Assembly (NCBI GenBank): GCA_009763385.1
Contig: CM019827.1
Span: 98,120,177-98,184,176, forward strand
Direction: 5' to 3'
From: Coix lacryma-jobi var. lacryma-jobi
Lineage: Eukaryota; Streptophyta; Magnoliopsida; Poales; Poaceae
Length of the DNA stretch: 64,000 bases
Shown: piece by piece, positions 23,630 through 35,200 of the stretch
How positions within the stretch are numbered: the stretch's first letter is position 1
How the letters are laid out: each line of letters begins with the position of its first letter
Position numbers and translations under genes: made by a program
The notes under the pieces: generated by a model
What the model was told of the DNA's origin: nothing
Seen by the model: the letters and a program-made list of their open reading frames with translations, nothing else
Database searches by the model: none

Positions 23630-24851
23630 TATATTTGTATGGTTACTTTGTGTAGCTTACTGGCCAGTATTACTGTCTGTGTGTGGCTACTTTGTATAGC
23701 TTACTCGCCAGTGTTCTATGTCTATTAGGGAAGATCTTTATTGACGATCAAAACTCTGGATAAAGATTTCTGAAAACCTTTTCAAGTCAGGTAACAACCC
23801 ATGGTTTAATTTCCCTACCTAGCCTGCTTAAATTTTGAGTTTAGAGCTGAAATAATTTTTTCTTGCAGTCACTGGTAACTAATGGTTGAATCTTGGTTAT
23901 GGTAGTAACTAAGGTCACTTTGCTTGAGTCATTTACCTGAACCCTATACGTGTAACTAATTTAAGTCATCCGAATATGTCTATTGACCTATAATGGTGAA
24001 ATATGTTTTAAGTGGTTGTTCTTTAGAATTACTCTCGTTACTCTTTTGTGGTTGCCCTTCAACTCAACTCATTTTGCAATTATTATACAATGGTATCAAT
24101 TCATCTACAGCTTTTGCATATCCATAAGCTTTACGGGCTGTGTTCATGCCCAAAAGGACTTGTAAGGAGAACATAGAGAGTACAAGTTGGTATTATCATT
24201 CGATGAAATATGGTCATTTTGCACAAAAGCATCCCATCTGTACAGATAATTTTCAATTGTGGTCATGGCACAAAAAGAAAATGTTCAAGCCTGTGCACAT
24301 CTATTCATGTTGGAAGTGTGATAATCAGCTCATTTGTTACAAATAAGATAAAGCTGAACCATTTAGTTCCCAATGCATCGCTTTTGTAGTGGCAAGATTT
24401 GTTGATTTTTCTTTAAATAAGAATTATTGATTTTCATCTATATTTTCTACATTTTAACACATTTTTTTTGTGCTTGAACCTGATGGAATCGATGAAAATC
24501 GTCATATTACGCAGTACCACAAACTATTAGTCCATTGCTAATGTTTGGTTGTGTATTGCTTTTAACTCACCCCACAAAGGCGCACATATCAACATCAAAG
24601 TGGAAATCTCCTAGTTTTGCCATGTATTACTATTGCTAAATGCTAACAGTATACTAGTATTATAGAGTTTTAACTTTGCGATCAGTTGACTTAGGCTTAC
24701 AGGACAAAGAGATCTGTAGGTGCAGTTGCTGCTACAACTGCACAAGGACCGCGCAACAATCTCATCAGTTGATTTAGAATCGACACATCAAACGATCTGC
24801 TACAGTATTTGTGCAAATATGGACTCTCTTGTTGATGGTATGGTGCAACTA
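23630..24851. other. AT-rich intergenic DNA
   Basis: No conserved ORF, repeat or RNA gene was recognised. Confidence 0.4.
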
Positions 24852-25382
24852 GGCCTTGTTTAGATGCTGATTTTTTTTTTCAACTTTGAAACTGTATCAC
24901 TTTCGTTTGTATTTGACAAATATTATTCAATCATGTGCTACCTAGGCTCAAAAGATTCGTCTCGTGATTTATAATTAATCTGTGCAATTAGTTATTTATT
25001 TTACTAACATTTAATGTTTCATGCATGTGTCCAAACATTGATGTGATGGAGAGGAAGTGACCATGAAACTATGTGGTTTCTATCTTCATTAATTATAGTG
25101 CCACCTAAGCAAAAAAGATGATAGTAGCACTCTAATTAAAGAGGAGAGATAAGAAAATGATTTCTCAGACAAGAAACCATGTCTACACGAAAATTAAGAT
25201 ACAAAGAGATATGATTGGTTGGGAATAGAGAGAGAAGATATTTTATTGGAAAAAATAATTCTATAGAAACTATCCACTATGATCATAGTTTTTATACGTA
25301 GTGTCTACGTATATTAAATACACATAGAAACTACATATGGTTTCTAACATTAGGACTGTGCTGATAGAATCTAAACAAGGCC
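24852..25382. mobile_element. Tourist/Harbinger-like MITE (531 bp) with an inner inverted repeat
   Basis: The ends are GGCCTTGTTTAGAT and its exact complement (14 bp), flanked by a 3-bp direct repeat CTA (24849-24851, 25383-25385), as for PIF/Harbinger-type MITEs. The left 180 bp matches a common grass MITE consensus from memory (AAAGATTCGTCTCGTGATTT). A second imperfect inverted repeat (ATGAAACTATGTGGTTTCTA near 25063 and its counterpart near 25323) suggests another MITE inserted inside. Confidence 0.75.
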
Positions 25383-25739
25383 CTATTGCATCTGCATAGG
25401 ATTCCTGTCCTCTTATATGTGTACATCATTAATGGTGCCCTCAGGAACTGGATTGATGGGATCAAACTACCATTCTTGTTCCTGTTGTTTGAGTACAGTA
25501 TGCCGCTTGCTAACATTTATGCCAGTTATCTACAACCTCGTTAAGGCCAGCTTGATGGCCTCTATATTATTCTGTGCAATGTGTCTTTCTTGCATGTTTT
25601 ATAAGTTTATGATTATGAATCAAAAGTGTTGGCCTGGTCTGACTTCCAGAGTTTAAAGTTCAGTCATGTCTATTTTAGCCTTTATGGTAGAAAGTTGGTA
25701 GTTTAGCTTGCGAGAAATTGAGACCATTGCAGTTTTCGT

Positions 25740-26640
25740 TAACATACTACACCCTAGTGCCTTTTATGTACCTGCATATCGCGTCTGATACATCTTGCAT
25801 TTGCCCACAGGCAACATAGGGCCTGCATCACCCGAACATCACCTGCGCCACCTGACCGCACATGGCGAGTCCCCGCTTGCTACCCCTGCGCTCGCACATG
25901 CACACAACCAACGGTTATAGCAAGTGATTTGCACCAGGTGGCTACACTTTAGCATTGAGAAGAGAGAGGGGCCAGTGGATGCTCAGCCGTTGCTGGAAGG
26001 AGGAGACACTGAGACAATGGGGGACAACAAAAAACGATGATAGAGATGCAATACTCGATCTACTTTTGAAACATTCAGACATAATATTTGCAATATGTAT
26101 CATAAGACATAAAACATACGAAACATGCATCTGAAATACTAGCAAAAAATACCTGGAAAAACACTTGAAAACTATTGCAAAACATACGCAACATCTAGAT
26201 AAAACACTTGCATCATACATGTGAAACATATGCAATATTTAGATAAATGCACTTGCAACATGCATATGCAAAAAAAACACATAAATATTAGGAACAAAAG
26301 CTTGCAGCATAGGTGTACTGCCATTGCAATTATGCAACATCTCGATCTATTTTTGTAACATCTGCGTGAAACAATTGCAACATACCTATCAAACATCTAA
26401 AACACTTAGAATAAAAGCTTGCAACATGCACTTTCAAGCGCAACATCTACTTACTGCTCAGACCAATGGCCAGTACAACTCCATCATCAGCCGACTCTGA
26501 TCCATGGCTATTGCCCTAATAGGAGGAGAACCGACCCCACCACAATCATAACCAGATCGGAAGGGTATCTGGGATGGAGAGTGGGTGGAAGGCGTGGAGA
26601 TGACTTGCAAAAATGAGTTAGGTATGGTTCTTTTGGATGC
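25740..26640. repeat. Transposon-derived region with degenerate GCAACAT repeats
   Basis: From about 26040 to 26450 strings such as CTTGCAACAT, AAACACTTGCA and CATCTAGATAAAACACTTG recur every 30-40 bp with drift. Similar low-order repeats fill the interior of many non-autonomous DNA transposons in grasses. No termini were found, so the family is unassigned. Confidence 0.45.
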
Positions 26641-27023
26641 AACATCATTTTTACTCAACCAAATGGCAACCCAAAGTCATAGTATAAACACCAGTACACG
26701 AACACAATTTGGTCCTGGCCAGTAAGGGCTTATAGTCCTGGTTACCGAGCCAGGATCGAGCTTTGGGGACTAAAGGGCTTATAGTCGCGGGGTGTATAAT
26801 TGTTTTCACGTGCTGGTGCACATAAAGAAGAGCAAAATCTACGATTGCGGACTAAAATATTTACTGTTGTGAGATCGTCTTGCTAGTGCATACGGAAACA
26901 TGGTTGTTCGTAACAACATTTACGGTTGTGTGATTTGGGAGGTGTTGGCCGGTCTCACCGGAACTGGGCGGTGCTCTAAGTATTATTTAGAGCGATGTAT
27001 CCTAAATAGTAGTTATATATATA
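26641..27023. other. Intergenic DNA with a faint CACTA-like trace
   Basis: Around 26700-26790 there are strings like GGGACTAAAGGG and TATAGTCCTGGTTACC, similar to the subterminal repeats of the CACTA element at 30707. This is probably a decayed CACTA relic. Confidence 0.35.
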
Positions 27024-27694
27024 GGACCCCCTAATGGGAGCCCAGAGCTTTCAATAACTATTGGAAGCCCCAACCAGCCACCCTAGACCTCCACCAGACC
27101 ACCCACGTCCCACAGAGCTGACCGCGGGCAGGTGGGGGACCGGTGCACACCCAACAGACTGGATGCGTAGAATCCTAGGTCGCGCTGCGCAAAAATAATT
27201 TTTTTCACCAATGTTGCATAAAAACTAGTGGTTGTATATATAAAACTAACTTTGTTACTGCATAAAAACCTCTATGTGGGATGAACATCTCACCTGACAC
27301 AGGCTGACACAGGGCTGACAACACTGACGCATGACTGCATGCAAGGAATCCAATCGAATTTCTTCTATTTTTCACGATAACTCTTTAACGAAACATCAAA
27401 TTCAAAAACGGTTTCACCATTTGACTCCTAGCATTTTTACGCACGATTCAAGATCTATTTTTAATATTTTTTTGAAATTCATAACTTTATGCTTTAAAGT
27501 ATAGATTTTAATGTTTCTGACTAAGCATATAATCATGTGGCTGTGAGCATAGAAACATGTGAATGATCCGATGCTCTTTAAAATTTTGAAACTTGAATCA
27601 AGACACGTTGATACGAAGGTTTCCATTATAGAACAATGCATAATTAGCAGTTAAAAAACCCTACAAATCATAGAATCATTCTCCCCTTCCCTCT

Positions 27695-28110
27695 TCTCTG
27701 TGGGATTATTATTTTTAAAACTGTGTCGGGCCCACCTAACCTCATCTTCCTCTAGGGGGATGTATAATTAACAGGAGTGCATAGAACCCAACCACACCCC
27801 TGTTCTTTTGGGGGTTATTGTTTCAAAAAAAGTGTTGGGCCCACCCAACCCCCTTCCCTCTGGGGATGCATAATTAATAATAAGGGAGTGCATAGAACCT
27901 GACCACACCCCTGTGCTCTAGGGGGGTTATTGTTTTGAAAACCATGTCGAGTTCACCCAACCCCTTGCCTCTAGGGGATGTATAATTAACAGGAGGGCAG
28001 TGCATAGAACCCACCACATCCCTGTCCTCTAGGGGATTATTGTCTCGAAAACCTTGTCGGGCCCACCCAACAGGGAGGATGTATTATTAACATGAGTGGA
28101 GTGCATAGAA
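27695..28110. repeat. Tandem repeat, about 108-bp unit, four copies
   Basis: Each copy runs from TTATTGTTT-AAAAC through GTCGGGCCCACCCAACC and CTCTAGGGGATGTATAATTA to GTGCATAGAACC. The copies start near 27705, 27815, 27927 and 28035 and differ by small indels. Confidence 0.75.
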
Positions 28111-28273
28111 TCATGTGACCGTGAGCATAAAAATATATGCACCGTCTGATGTTCCTAATAATTTTGAATCATGGCATGTCCATATGAAGGTTCCATCATT
28201 GAACAATGCATAACTAATAGGTGAGCAATGAACAGAAACCCTACAAAGCATAAAATCATGTTCCCTTTTTCTT

Positions 28274-28517
28274 ACAATTTGAAATTTGAATTTCACCGAG
28301 CGTGTGAGGTATAGAAACTTATGCCTTTAGGTATAGAAATCTAGATATCGTGCCTTTGCTTAGAATTTGAAATTTAAATTTCATCTAGCTTGAAGTAGAA
28401 CATAATAGCTCGAGGTGTAAAAATCTAGGTACCATCCCTTTGCCTTGAATTTAAAATTTGAATTCCACCTAGCCTAATGTATAGAAACTAATAGCTCAAG
28501 GTATAGAAATCTATGTT
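28274..28517. repeat. Tandem repeat, about 86-bp unit, three copies
   Basis: Units start AATTTGAAATTTGAATTTCA and contain GGTATAGAAATCTA, at about 28274, 28362 and 28447, with moderate divergence. Confidence 0.7.
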
Positions 28518-28903
28518 GTACATCACATACAAAGAACTTATACAACATAGTTTCATCGTGCATAAAAGCTCTATGAATGTAAACATAGAAAATCATCTAT
28601 ATTTTACTATAAAATTTGAAATTTGAATCCAATTACCACCGAGAAAATCATTCTTGCGGAATCTTCTGACGCATGGAATGTTGAAGACGAGAGCATATAA
28701 ATAACATAACAAATGCATATATCTCCAGCATCACTTTTACATCGTGCATAGAAATATACGAAACTCGGCATAGAAATCACAAACATTTCTGAAATGACAG
28801 TTTCAACAATGCATACAAACCTATGATTGCAAGCATAAAAACACTATTTTCTCGACATATTTGCAGTTATAGTTTTCTCTATGTCGTTCACGGCCTCCAG
28901 GTA

Positions 28904-29488
28904 TCAAAGGTCCGCGTCGAAGCCCCCGGTCTCTAGCTCCTCCCCGCCGACGGCGCCGCGGTCTCCCGCAGCATCCAGGATGGGGAAGATGAACACCCTC
29001 AGCTTCGGGCTGGCGCCGCTGAGCTTGTCGTGCTCCTCGACCATGTTGTCGAGAACCTTCGTCGAGGACACGGAGATGAACGCGTCGAGCCCCTCGTCGA
29101 GGAGCTGGTACTTGACGGCAAAGTGCGGGCCGGTGGCACCGCTGTACGCGTCAGCGAGCTACCCGAGGAGGTCCAGCAGTGACACCCTGCGCGAAAGGCG
29201 AGGAGCGGGGCCCCGCGGTGGGCGCGGCGACGGAGGCCGGGAACAGGTCGAGTCGGTCAAGCCGGGGAAGCGATAGGGCAGCCGGTGCGTGATGAAGGCC
29301 CAGTCGCGCATGGCGAGGTGGCGACGCAGGTGCCCCGCCAGGCGCGTCCACCTCCTGCAGACCAGCGAGGCGATGCCCATGAGGTGGGGCTCCGGGAGGC
29401 AGGCGAGGACGCGGAGGAGAAGCACGTCCGGGAGCGCTAGGATTTGGTCGGGCTCGTGCGGTGGCGGTGGCTGTGGCATGACCGCCAT
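28904..29488 (-). pseudogene. Chimeric F-box/PB1-domain ORF captured by a transposon
   Basis: Read on the minus strand from the ATG at 29486-29488, the first about 60 codons encode an F-box (residues about 15-55: LPDVLLLRVLACLPEPHL, then LVCRRWTRLAG). After a GC-rich Pro/Arg/Ser linker, the same frame continues with the C-terminal two thirds of a plant-type PB1 domain (KYQLLDEGLDAFISVSS, NMVEEHDKL, SPKLRVFIFP) and a short tail to TGA at 28904-28906. One TAG at 29159-29161 interrupts the frame near the junction. F-box proteins recruit substrates to SCF ubiquitin ligases, and PB1 domains mediate hetero-oligomer contacts. No host protein with this order is known to me. The ORF is GC-rich in an AT-rich element, as expected for captured exons. 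Confidence 0.7.
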
Positions 29489-29684
29489 GGCCGTGAGGGA
29501 GCGCGCGGAGGCCGGGGGCGGCGACCGGCAGGGAGTGGCATCCAGAATTGGGTGGGTGGGGATTAGGGTTTAGGGAATTTTATATGGGCTAGTGGGCTGG
29601 TGGGGAGCTGGTTTGGTGCAAACAAACCAGCTGGTTTGTTCAGGGCTTCCGATAATTATTGGAAACCCTAAGGTCCCAATAGAG

Positions 29685-29711
29685 TGTATATATATATATA
29701 TATATATATAA
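29685..29711. repeat. (TA)n microsatellite
   Basis: About 13 TA units beside the right end of the TIR element. A shorter run lies at 29943-29961. Confidence 0.85.
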
Positions 29712-30026
29712 TTTTGCTACTCCTAGGGAGTAGTTACTCGCATATATGTATCTCAAGATTTATAGTGGATATATATATCCCGATAAAGTATATGACACAG
29801 AGTATATAATCATACTAGAACATCTATGATACTATTTATGTTGAGTATGCATTTATACATGAAGTATATGGCTATATTTATTTTATATATTATTATAGTG
29901 GTATTATAGTAATATATTAAAAAATGTATGCTCGCCTGCTGGTATATATATATATATATATGAACGGGTTTGGCGCATGCATGCGCGCCTGCTGGTAAAT
30001 GAAAGTACTACTAGTCAATGTAACTA
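29712..30026. other. AT-rich flank downstream of ASR
   Basis: No ORF. It includes a small inverted motif (TACTCCTAGGGAGTAG near 29720) and TA-rich stretches that look MITE-derived. Confidence 0.4.
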
Positions 30027-30335
30027 CTAGTGGTGGTGTCCGTGGCGGCGGTGCTTCTTCGCATCTTTCTTCTGGTGGTGGTGCCCGTGGAAGGCAAAGC
30101 CATAGCTGCCCATGGCGACGGCGGCAGCGACCCCTTCCTTGATCTTGTGCGAGTGCGCGTGCTCCGGGTCCTTCGTCGCCTTGTGCTTCTCGTGCATGGC
30201 GTAGGCTCCTGCGGCAACGGCGCCGAGCTGGCCGAGCTGCTCCATGTGCTTGTGGTGCTTCTCCTCCTTGCGCGAGTCGGTCACCTTGGACGCCTCTCCT
30301 CCATGGTGCTTGCTGCCCAGGAAGTGGTGTGCCAT
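30027..30335 (-). CDS. ASR protein (ABA/WDS domain; abscisic acid-, stress- and ripening-induced)
   Basis: The 102-aa, His/Lys-rich protein starts MAHHFLGSKHHGG and carries the ABA/WDS core KEEKHHKHMEQLGQLGAVAA, YAMHEKHKATKDPEHAHSHK and EGVAAAVAMGSYGFAFHGHH (about residues 23-86), ending in a Lys/His-rich tail. ASR proteins are small, largely disordered, zinc-binding hydrophilins, found in nucleus and cytosol, that act as chaperones or transcription factors in drought and ABA responses. The whole domain is in one exon, whereas many ASR genes have one intron. A TATA box lies about 155 bp upstream, and the leader between them has a CATC-rich stretch. The CACTA element begins about 0.2 kb upstream of that TATA box. 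Confidence 0.87.
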   Translation of the reverse strand: MAHHFLGSKHHGGEASKVTDSRKEEKHHKHMEQLGQLGAVAAGAYAMHEKHKATKDPEHAHSHKIKEGVAAAVAMGSYGFAFHGHHHQKKDAKKHRRHGHHH

Positions 30336-30489
30336 TGTTTTGTTTCGATTGATCGAGTTGCGCTAGTCGCCAGCTGGTGGCCTTTGCTTGGGGTTCGATC
30401 TATATCGATCTGCTTGATGATGATAATCTGCTGGTGCGTTGATGGATGGATGGATGGATGTAGATACAAATGGATGAAACCTGCTCGTG

Positions 30490-30498
30490 TTTATATAG
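30490..30498 (-). promoter_or_regulatory. TATA box of the ASR gene
   Basis: The minus strand reads CTATATAAA about 155 bp before the ASR start codon, a normal spacing for a 5' UTR of about 120 nt. CATC repeats near 30440-30462 fall in the inferred leader. Confidence 0.7.
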
Positions 30499-30706
30499 GA
30501 TCGGAATGGATGGAATAGTTGTCGTTGGAATTGAAGGCGCAGCGCGTATGTAGATGGATTTTTGACAAATTTCGTTCACGCGTCATCGCGCAAAATATAT
30601 TTTTGTTTTCATCGTACAAGTTATTTATCGTGAAATAAATGATAAAACCAACCGATCACCACAGGCGTCGTATAGTTAGCTGCTGGTAGCTTCGGAACGA
30701 ATCCTA
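30499..30706 (-). promoter_or_regulatory. Proximal ASR promoter cut off by the CACTA insertion
   Basis: About 208 bp remain between the ASR TATA box and the left end of the CACTA element. I see no ACGTG (ABRE) or CCGAC (DRE) core in this remnant. The sequence that was originally adjacent resumes at 42384. Confidence 0.5.
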
Positions 30707-30784
30707 CACTACTACAGAACAGGGTCGTAGGCCGATTCTCAAAATCGCCTTTAGTCTCGGCGTTTTTGCCGCCCGGGACTAATA

Positions 30785-31025
30785 GACCCTTTAGTCCCGG
30801 TCGGTAACACGAACCGGGACTAAAGGGCCTGCCCCAACGGCTACTGCGCAGAGCTGCCGGGGCAGGGACCCTTTAGTCCCGGTCCGTGTTACCAGCCGGG
30901 ACTAAAGGGCACTCTTTAGTCCCGGTTGGTGCCACGGACCGGGACTAAAGATTTAGCCACGGTTTGTGGCTTGCCCCGGGATAAATGATCACCTTTTAGC
31001 CCCAATTTTTAATACGAACCGGGAC
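30785..31025. repeat. Left subterminal repeats of the CACTA element
   Basis: Several palindromic units, each CCCTTTAGTCCCGG, 12-15 spacer bases, then CCGGGACTAAAGGG, follow one another. In En/Spm such repeats bind the TnpA-type protein. The identity of the binding protein here is inferred. Confidence 0.85.
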
Positions 31026-31032
31026 TAGAGCT

Positions 31033-31041
31033 CCTGGTTTT
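31033..31041 (+). promoter_or_regulatory. Candidate TATA box for the left CACTA transcription unit
   Basis: GTTTTATAACC sits directly after the subterminal repeats and about 570 bp before the GRF ORF. It is the only TATA-like site in a suitable place. Confidence 0.4.
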
Positions 31042-31612
31042 ATAACCAGCCAACTTCTTCCTCCCCCGAGCCAGAGACATTCAAATTTCAGTGAGCTTCT
31101 TGCTTGTTCTTGCTGTTGCTATTGCTTGTTCTTCATTGTTCTTCGTCTCCGGCGTCAATTGGTGATCTTCTTCGACTCCGTCATCGTCTCTTTGCGTTTA
31201 AAGGTAACTATTTTCATCTCCTACCATGTCTTTTTAATATGAGAGGAATTTAATTAAAATATATACTTTGCAAGAACAAGCATAGAAAGTTGAGTAGTTT
31301 AAATTGGTTCATCACAATCACTTGATAGTTTTCTACTGCTAGGTAGTATCCATTCTATATTTCATACTTATGCAAGACGAGTAATATTGAATTTTAGTGT
31401 CTTTTTAGTATATTTTCTTTAGAAAAATGTGGAATTTATAATAGTTTGCAACAATAAATATAGAGAGTAGATAATGTGGAAATTGGTATTGTTATATCAT
31501 ATTTTTCGATTATCTAAATAAATAGAAAAATTTAGAGTCTTTTTTATTTATAATTGTTTAGAAAATTAGGAATTTGCATGTAATAGTTTAAAAATGAGCA
31601 TGGATATAGTAG

Positions 31613-32149
31613 ATGGCAACCGTGACCGGGTCCTCAGCCTCTCATCATCGGGATCCGAAGCGTTTGCGGCCGGATCTTCCTCTCATTGCTTGCGGCGAGT
31701 GTAAGCAGAAGATTGTGAAGGAGTACCGAGTGAGAAAAGAGGGAATCAACAAGGGTCGTATATTCTACAAGTGTCCGGACCATGAGGTGGGTTATTATTT
31801 ACCCGCATTTGATTAATATGGTTCATTCGTATCGGTTTTGCTTGATGATGTTGTTTAAATTTCTTATTCTTTGTTCTAATTGCAGTGGGAGGGCACCGGC
31901 GGATGTAAAGGTTGGTACTGGGAGGAAGAGTACGTTCAGCACGTACGAAATTCTGTTGCACAGGAGGTTGCCGCTGAAGGTGATGAGGCAGTGAGTCAGC
32001 GGCAGCAGCCCATCCATGCTGATGAAGCGAATGATCTGTCTATTTTAGTTGGGATCGGACGCGATCTAATTATGTTGCTTAAGTGCATTTTATTTTTAGT
32101 TTTTTTAGTGCTAGCTGCGATAGTCTTCGTTGTAGTCAAGCTTGTTTGA
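31613..32149 (+). CDS. GRF zinc-finger miniprotein with C-terminal membrane segment (CACTA-encoded)
   Basis: Two exons, 31613-31786 and 31886-32149, joined in phase 0 (donor GAG|GTGGGT, acceptor TTGCAG|TGG), give about 145 aa. Residues 24-75 form a GRF-type zinc finger: CGEC, then YRVRKEGINKGRIFYKC, a fourth Cys in GGCKGWYWEEE and the Trp-rich C-terminus across the splice. A strongly hydrophobic tail (LIMLLKCILFLVFLVLAAIV) predicts one membrane span. GRF fingers bind nucleic acid in other proteins. Its role in the element is unknown. It lies 75 bp before the transposase frame and could share a transcript with it. Confidence 0.7.
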
Positions 32150-32224
32150 ATTAATCAATCATGTGATGTCATGAGTGTTGTGCAATAACATGAGAAACTA
32201 CTAAGTGCATGGTTGTAATATTTA

Positions 32225-35200
32225 ATGCAGATGTTGTCACGCAATTGGATGTATAATGTCGATCGCCGCTCCAAAGAGTTCATTGTTGGCGTGCACTATT
32301 TCTTAGGTGTGGCTGAGGCAAACAAGCAAGATGGTTTCATGTGCTGCCCATGCGCCGTCTGTAAGAATTTGAAGGAATATTCATGCCCAAGGACTCTTCA
32401 TACGCATTTGTTGAAGTCGGGTTTCGTAACAAACTATATTTGTTGGACGAAGCATGGAGAAAGGGGGGTTGTAATGGATGATGGTGAAAAAGGTGAAGAA
32501 GAATTGGCCCATGCTGATATTATTGCTCAGTACGGTGCCTTTGATGATGATGCAGTGGGGGGAGATGGTGAAGAAGATGCGGCAGCGACAGAAGATATGA
32601 CAGCTGATGTTGATGGTCTTGGTGATGCCATTCGTGATGCACAAAGTAAATGTGAAAGTGACAAGGAGAAGGTCAAGTTTGAGCGCATGCTAGAGGATCA
32701 TACGAAATTGTTATATCCCACTGCTGAAGATGGCCAAAAAAAGCTGGGTACTACGCTAGAACTGCTGCAATGGAAGGCAAAGAATGGTACATCCGATAAA
32801 GCATTTGGGCAGTTATTGAAGATAATGAAAAAGATGCTTCCGAAATCGAACGAATTGCCCACCACTACGTACGAAGCAAAACAGGCCATCTGCCCTTTGG
32901 GATTAGAAATCCAGCAGATACACGCATGTCCTAATGACTGCATCCTGTACCGTGGGGAGGAATATGAGAATTTGGATGCATGCCCGGTATGTGAAGCATC
33001 ACGGTATAAGATAAGGCGAGATGATCCTGGCGACGTAGAGGGTGAAGAACGTCCAAGCAGGAAGAAAATCCCTGCCAAGGTTATGTGGTATGCTCCTATA
33101 ATACCACGCTTGAAACGTTTGTTCAGAAATAAGGACAATGCAAAGATGTTGCGGTGGCATAAAGAAGACCGTAAGGTAGACAATATGCTGAGGCACCCAG
33201 CTGATGGATCCCAGTGGAGAGCGATAGATAGAGAATTCCCAGAGTTTGCAGATGAGGCTAGAAACTTGAGGTTCGCTTTAAGTACGGATGGTTTTAATCC
33301 TTTTGCGGAGCAAAGCAGTAGTCATAGCACTTGGCCAGTTACTCTATGTATCTACAACCTTCCTCCGTGGTTATGCATGAAGCGGAAGTTCATTATGATG
33401 CCGTTGCTCATCCAAGGGCCGAAGCAACCTGGCAACGACATCGATGTCTACCTGAGGCCATTAGTTGAGGAACTTCTACTTCTATGGAGCAAACCAGGCA
33501 TACGCGTGTGGGATGAGTACAAACAGGAACACTTTGACCTGCGAGCCTTATTGTTCGTAACAATCAATGATTGGCCGGCTCTAAGTAATCTTTCAGGCCA
33601 GACAAACAAGGGATATAATGCATGCACACACTGTTTTGAAGACCTTGATAGTTTATTTTTGAAAAACTGTCGGAAGGTCGTGTATGTTGGGCACCGTCGG
33701 TTTCTTCCTGTGGGCCACCCAGTAAGAAAGAAAGGCAAACATTTTAAAGGTAAGGCAGACCACCAAACCAAGCCTCGTAACCGAACCGGAGATGATATAC
33801 TTGAAATGGTGAAGGATACGAAAGTAGTATTTGGAAAGGGACGGGGCAGCGAACCTGTTCCTAAAGATGCTTCGGGACACGCACCCATGTGGAAGAAGAA
33901 GTCCATATTCTGGGAGCTACCCTACTGGCATGTCCTAGAGGTCCGCCATGCGATCGACGTGATGCACCTGACAAAGAACCTTTGTGTGAACCTGCTTGGA
34001 TTCATGGGTGTCTACGGAAAGCCTAAGGATTCACTTGAAGCACGACAGGACTTGCAGCGCATGAAAGAACGAGACAACTTGCATCCGGAGAAGACAGATG
34101 ACGGACGCCATTACTTAAGCCCTGCTAGCTACACTCTTAGCAGAGAAGAAAAGGAAAGCATGTTTGAATGCCTTAACAGCATCAAGGTCCCATCTGGATT
34201 CTCCTCCAATATAAAGAGAATAATTAATGTGCCAGAGAAGAAGTTCCAAAACTTGAAGTCCCATGACTGTCATGTGCTTATGACCCAATTGCTTCCTGTT
34301 GCTCTAAGAGGAATTCTACCTCCACATGTACGTCTAGCCACCGTGAAGCTATGTGCATTCCTCAATTCAATTTCACAAAAGGCAATCAATCCAGAGGAAC
34401 TTTCTACTTTGCAGAATGATGTCGTTCAATGTCTCGTCAGCTTTGAGTTGGTGTTCCCTCCATCCTTCTTTGATATCATGACACACCTCCTAGTTCACCT
34501 GGTCAAGGAGATCATTATTCTCGGTCCTGTGTTCCTACACACCATGTTCCCATTCGAGAGGTTCATGAGTGTCCTGAAAAAATATGTTACTAACCATTCT
34601 CGGCCTGAAGGAAGCATCGCCCAGGGCTACGGAACAGAGGAGGTCATAGAGTTTTGTGTGGACTTTATTCCAGACCTTGACCCGATTGGCGTTCCTGAAT
34701 CACGACACGAGGGCAGACTCAGTGGCAAGGGAACACTAGGGAAGAAAACATATATCGGTACAGGAGACGATTACTTCGATAAAGCACACTACACAGTTCT
34801 ACAGAACTCCTCATTGGTAGATCCATATATCGAGGTACATAAGGATTTCCTTCGATCCAAGTGGCCCGGGAAGAGTGAATCTTGGATTACACGTCAGCAC
34901 ATGCAAACCTTCGGCGATTGGTTACGAAAACAATGTCAGGGTGATGACAACATAGATGAGCAGCTTTATTTGTTGGCCAGACAACCATCGTGGCATATCA
35001 GCACGTACAAAGGGTACGAGATCAATGGGAATACATTTTACACAGTAGCCCAAGACGCAAGGAGCACCAACCAAAACAGTGGTGTACGCGTGGATGCCAC
35101 GGATCCAAATGGGAACAAACAAACATATTATGGCCGCATACATGACATATGGGAACTAGACTACGCACCTAATTTTAAAGTCCCTTTGTTCCGGTGTAAA

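Larger units (their letters stand above)
27024..29687. mobile_element. TIR element of about 2.7 kb that captured gene fragments (Pack-MULE-like)
   Basis: The left end (27031-27070) and right end (29643-29682) are imperfect inverted repeats over about 40 bp, sharing GGAAGCCC and AATAACTATTGG/AATAATTATCGG strings. Both ends sit in TATATATA sequence, compatible with an AT-rich target duplication, though the exact duplication is masked by the TA repeats. Inside are two tandem-repeat arrays and, 155 bp from the right terminal repeat and reading inward, an F-box/PB1 chimera. Gene capture and AT-rich target preference suggest Mutator; the superfamily is an inference. Confidence 0.6.

Noticed and set aside
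24140..24346. Cys/His-containing 68-codon ORF
   Set aside because: The spacing does not match a zinc-finger family, the surrounding DNA is AT-rich and no start context or conservation is evident.
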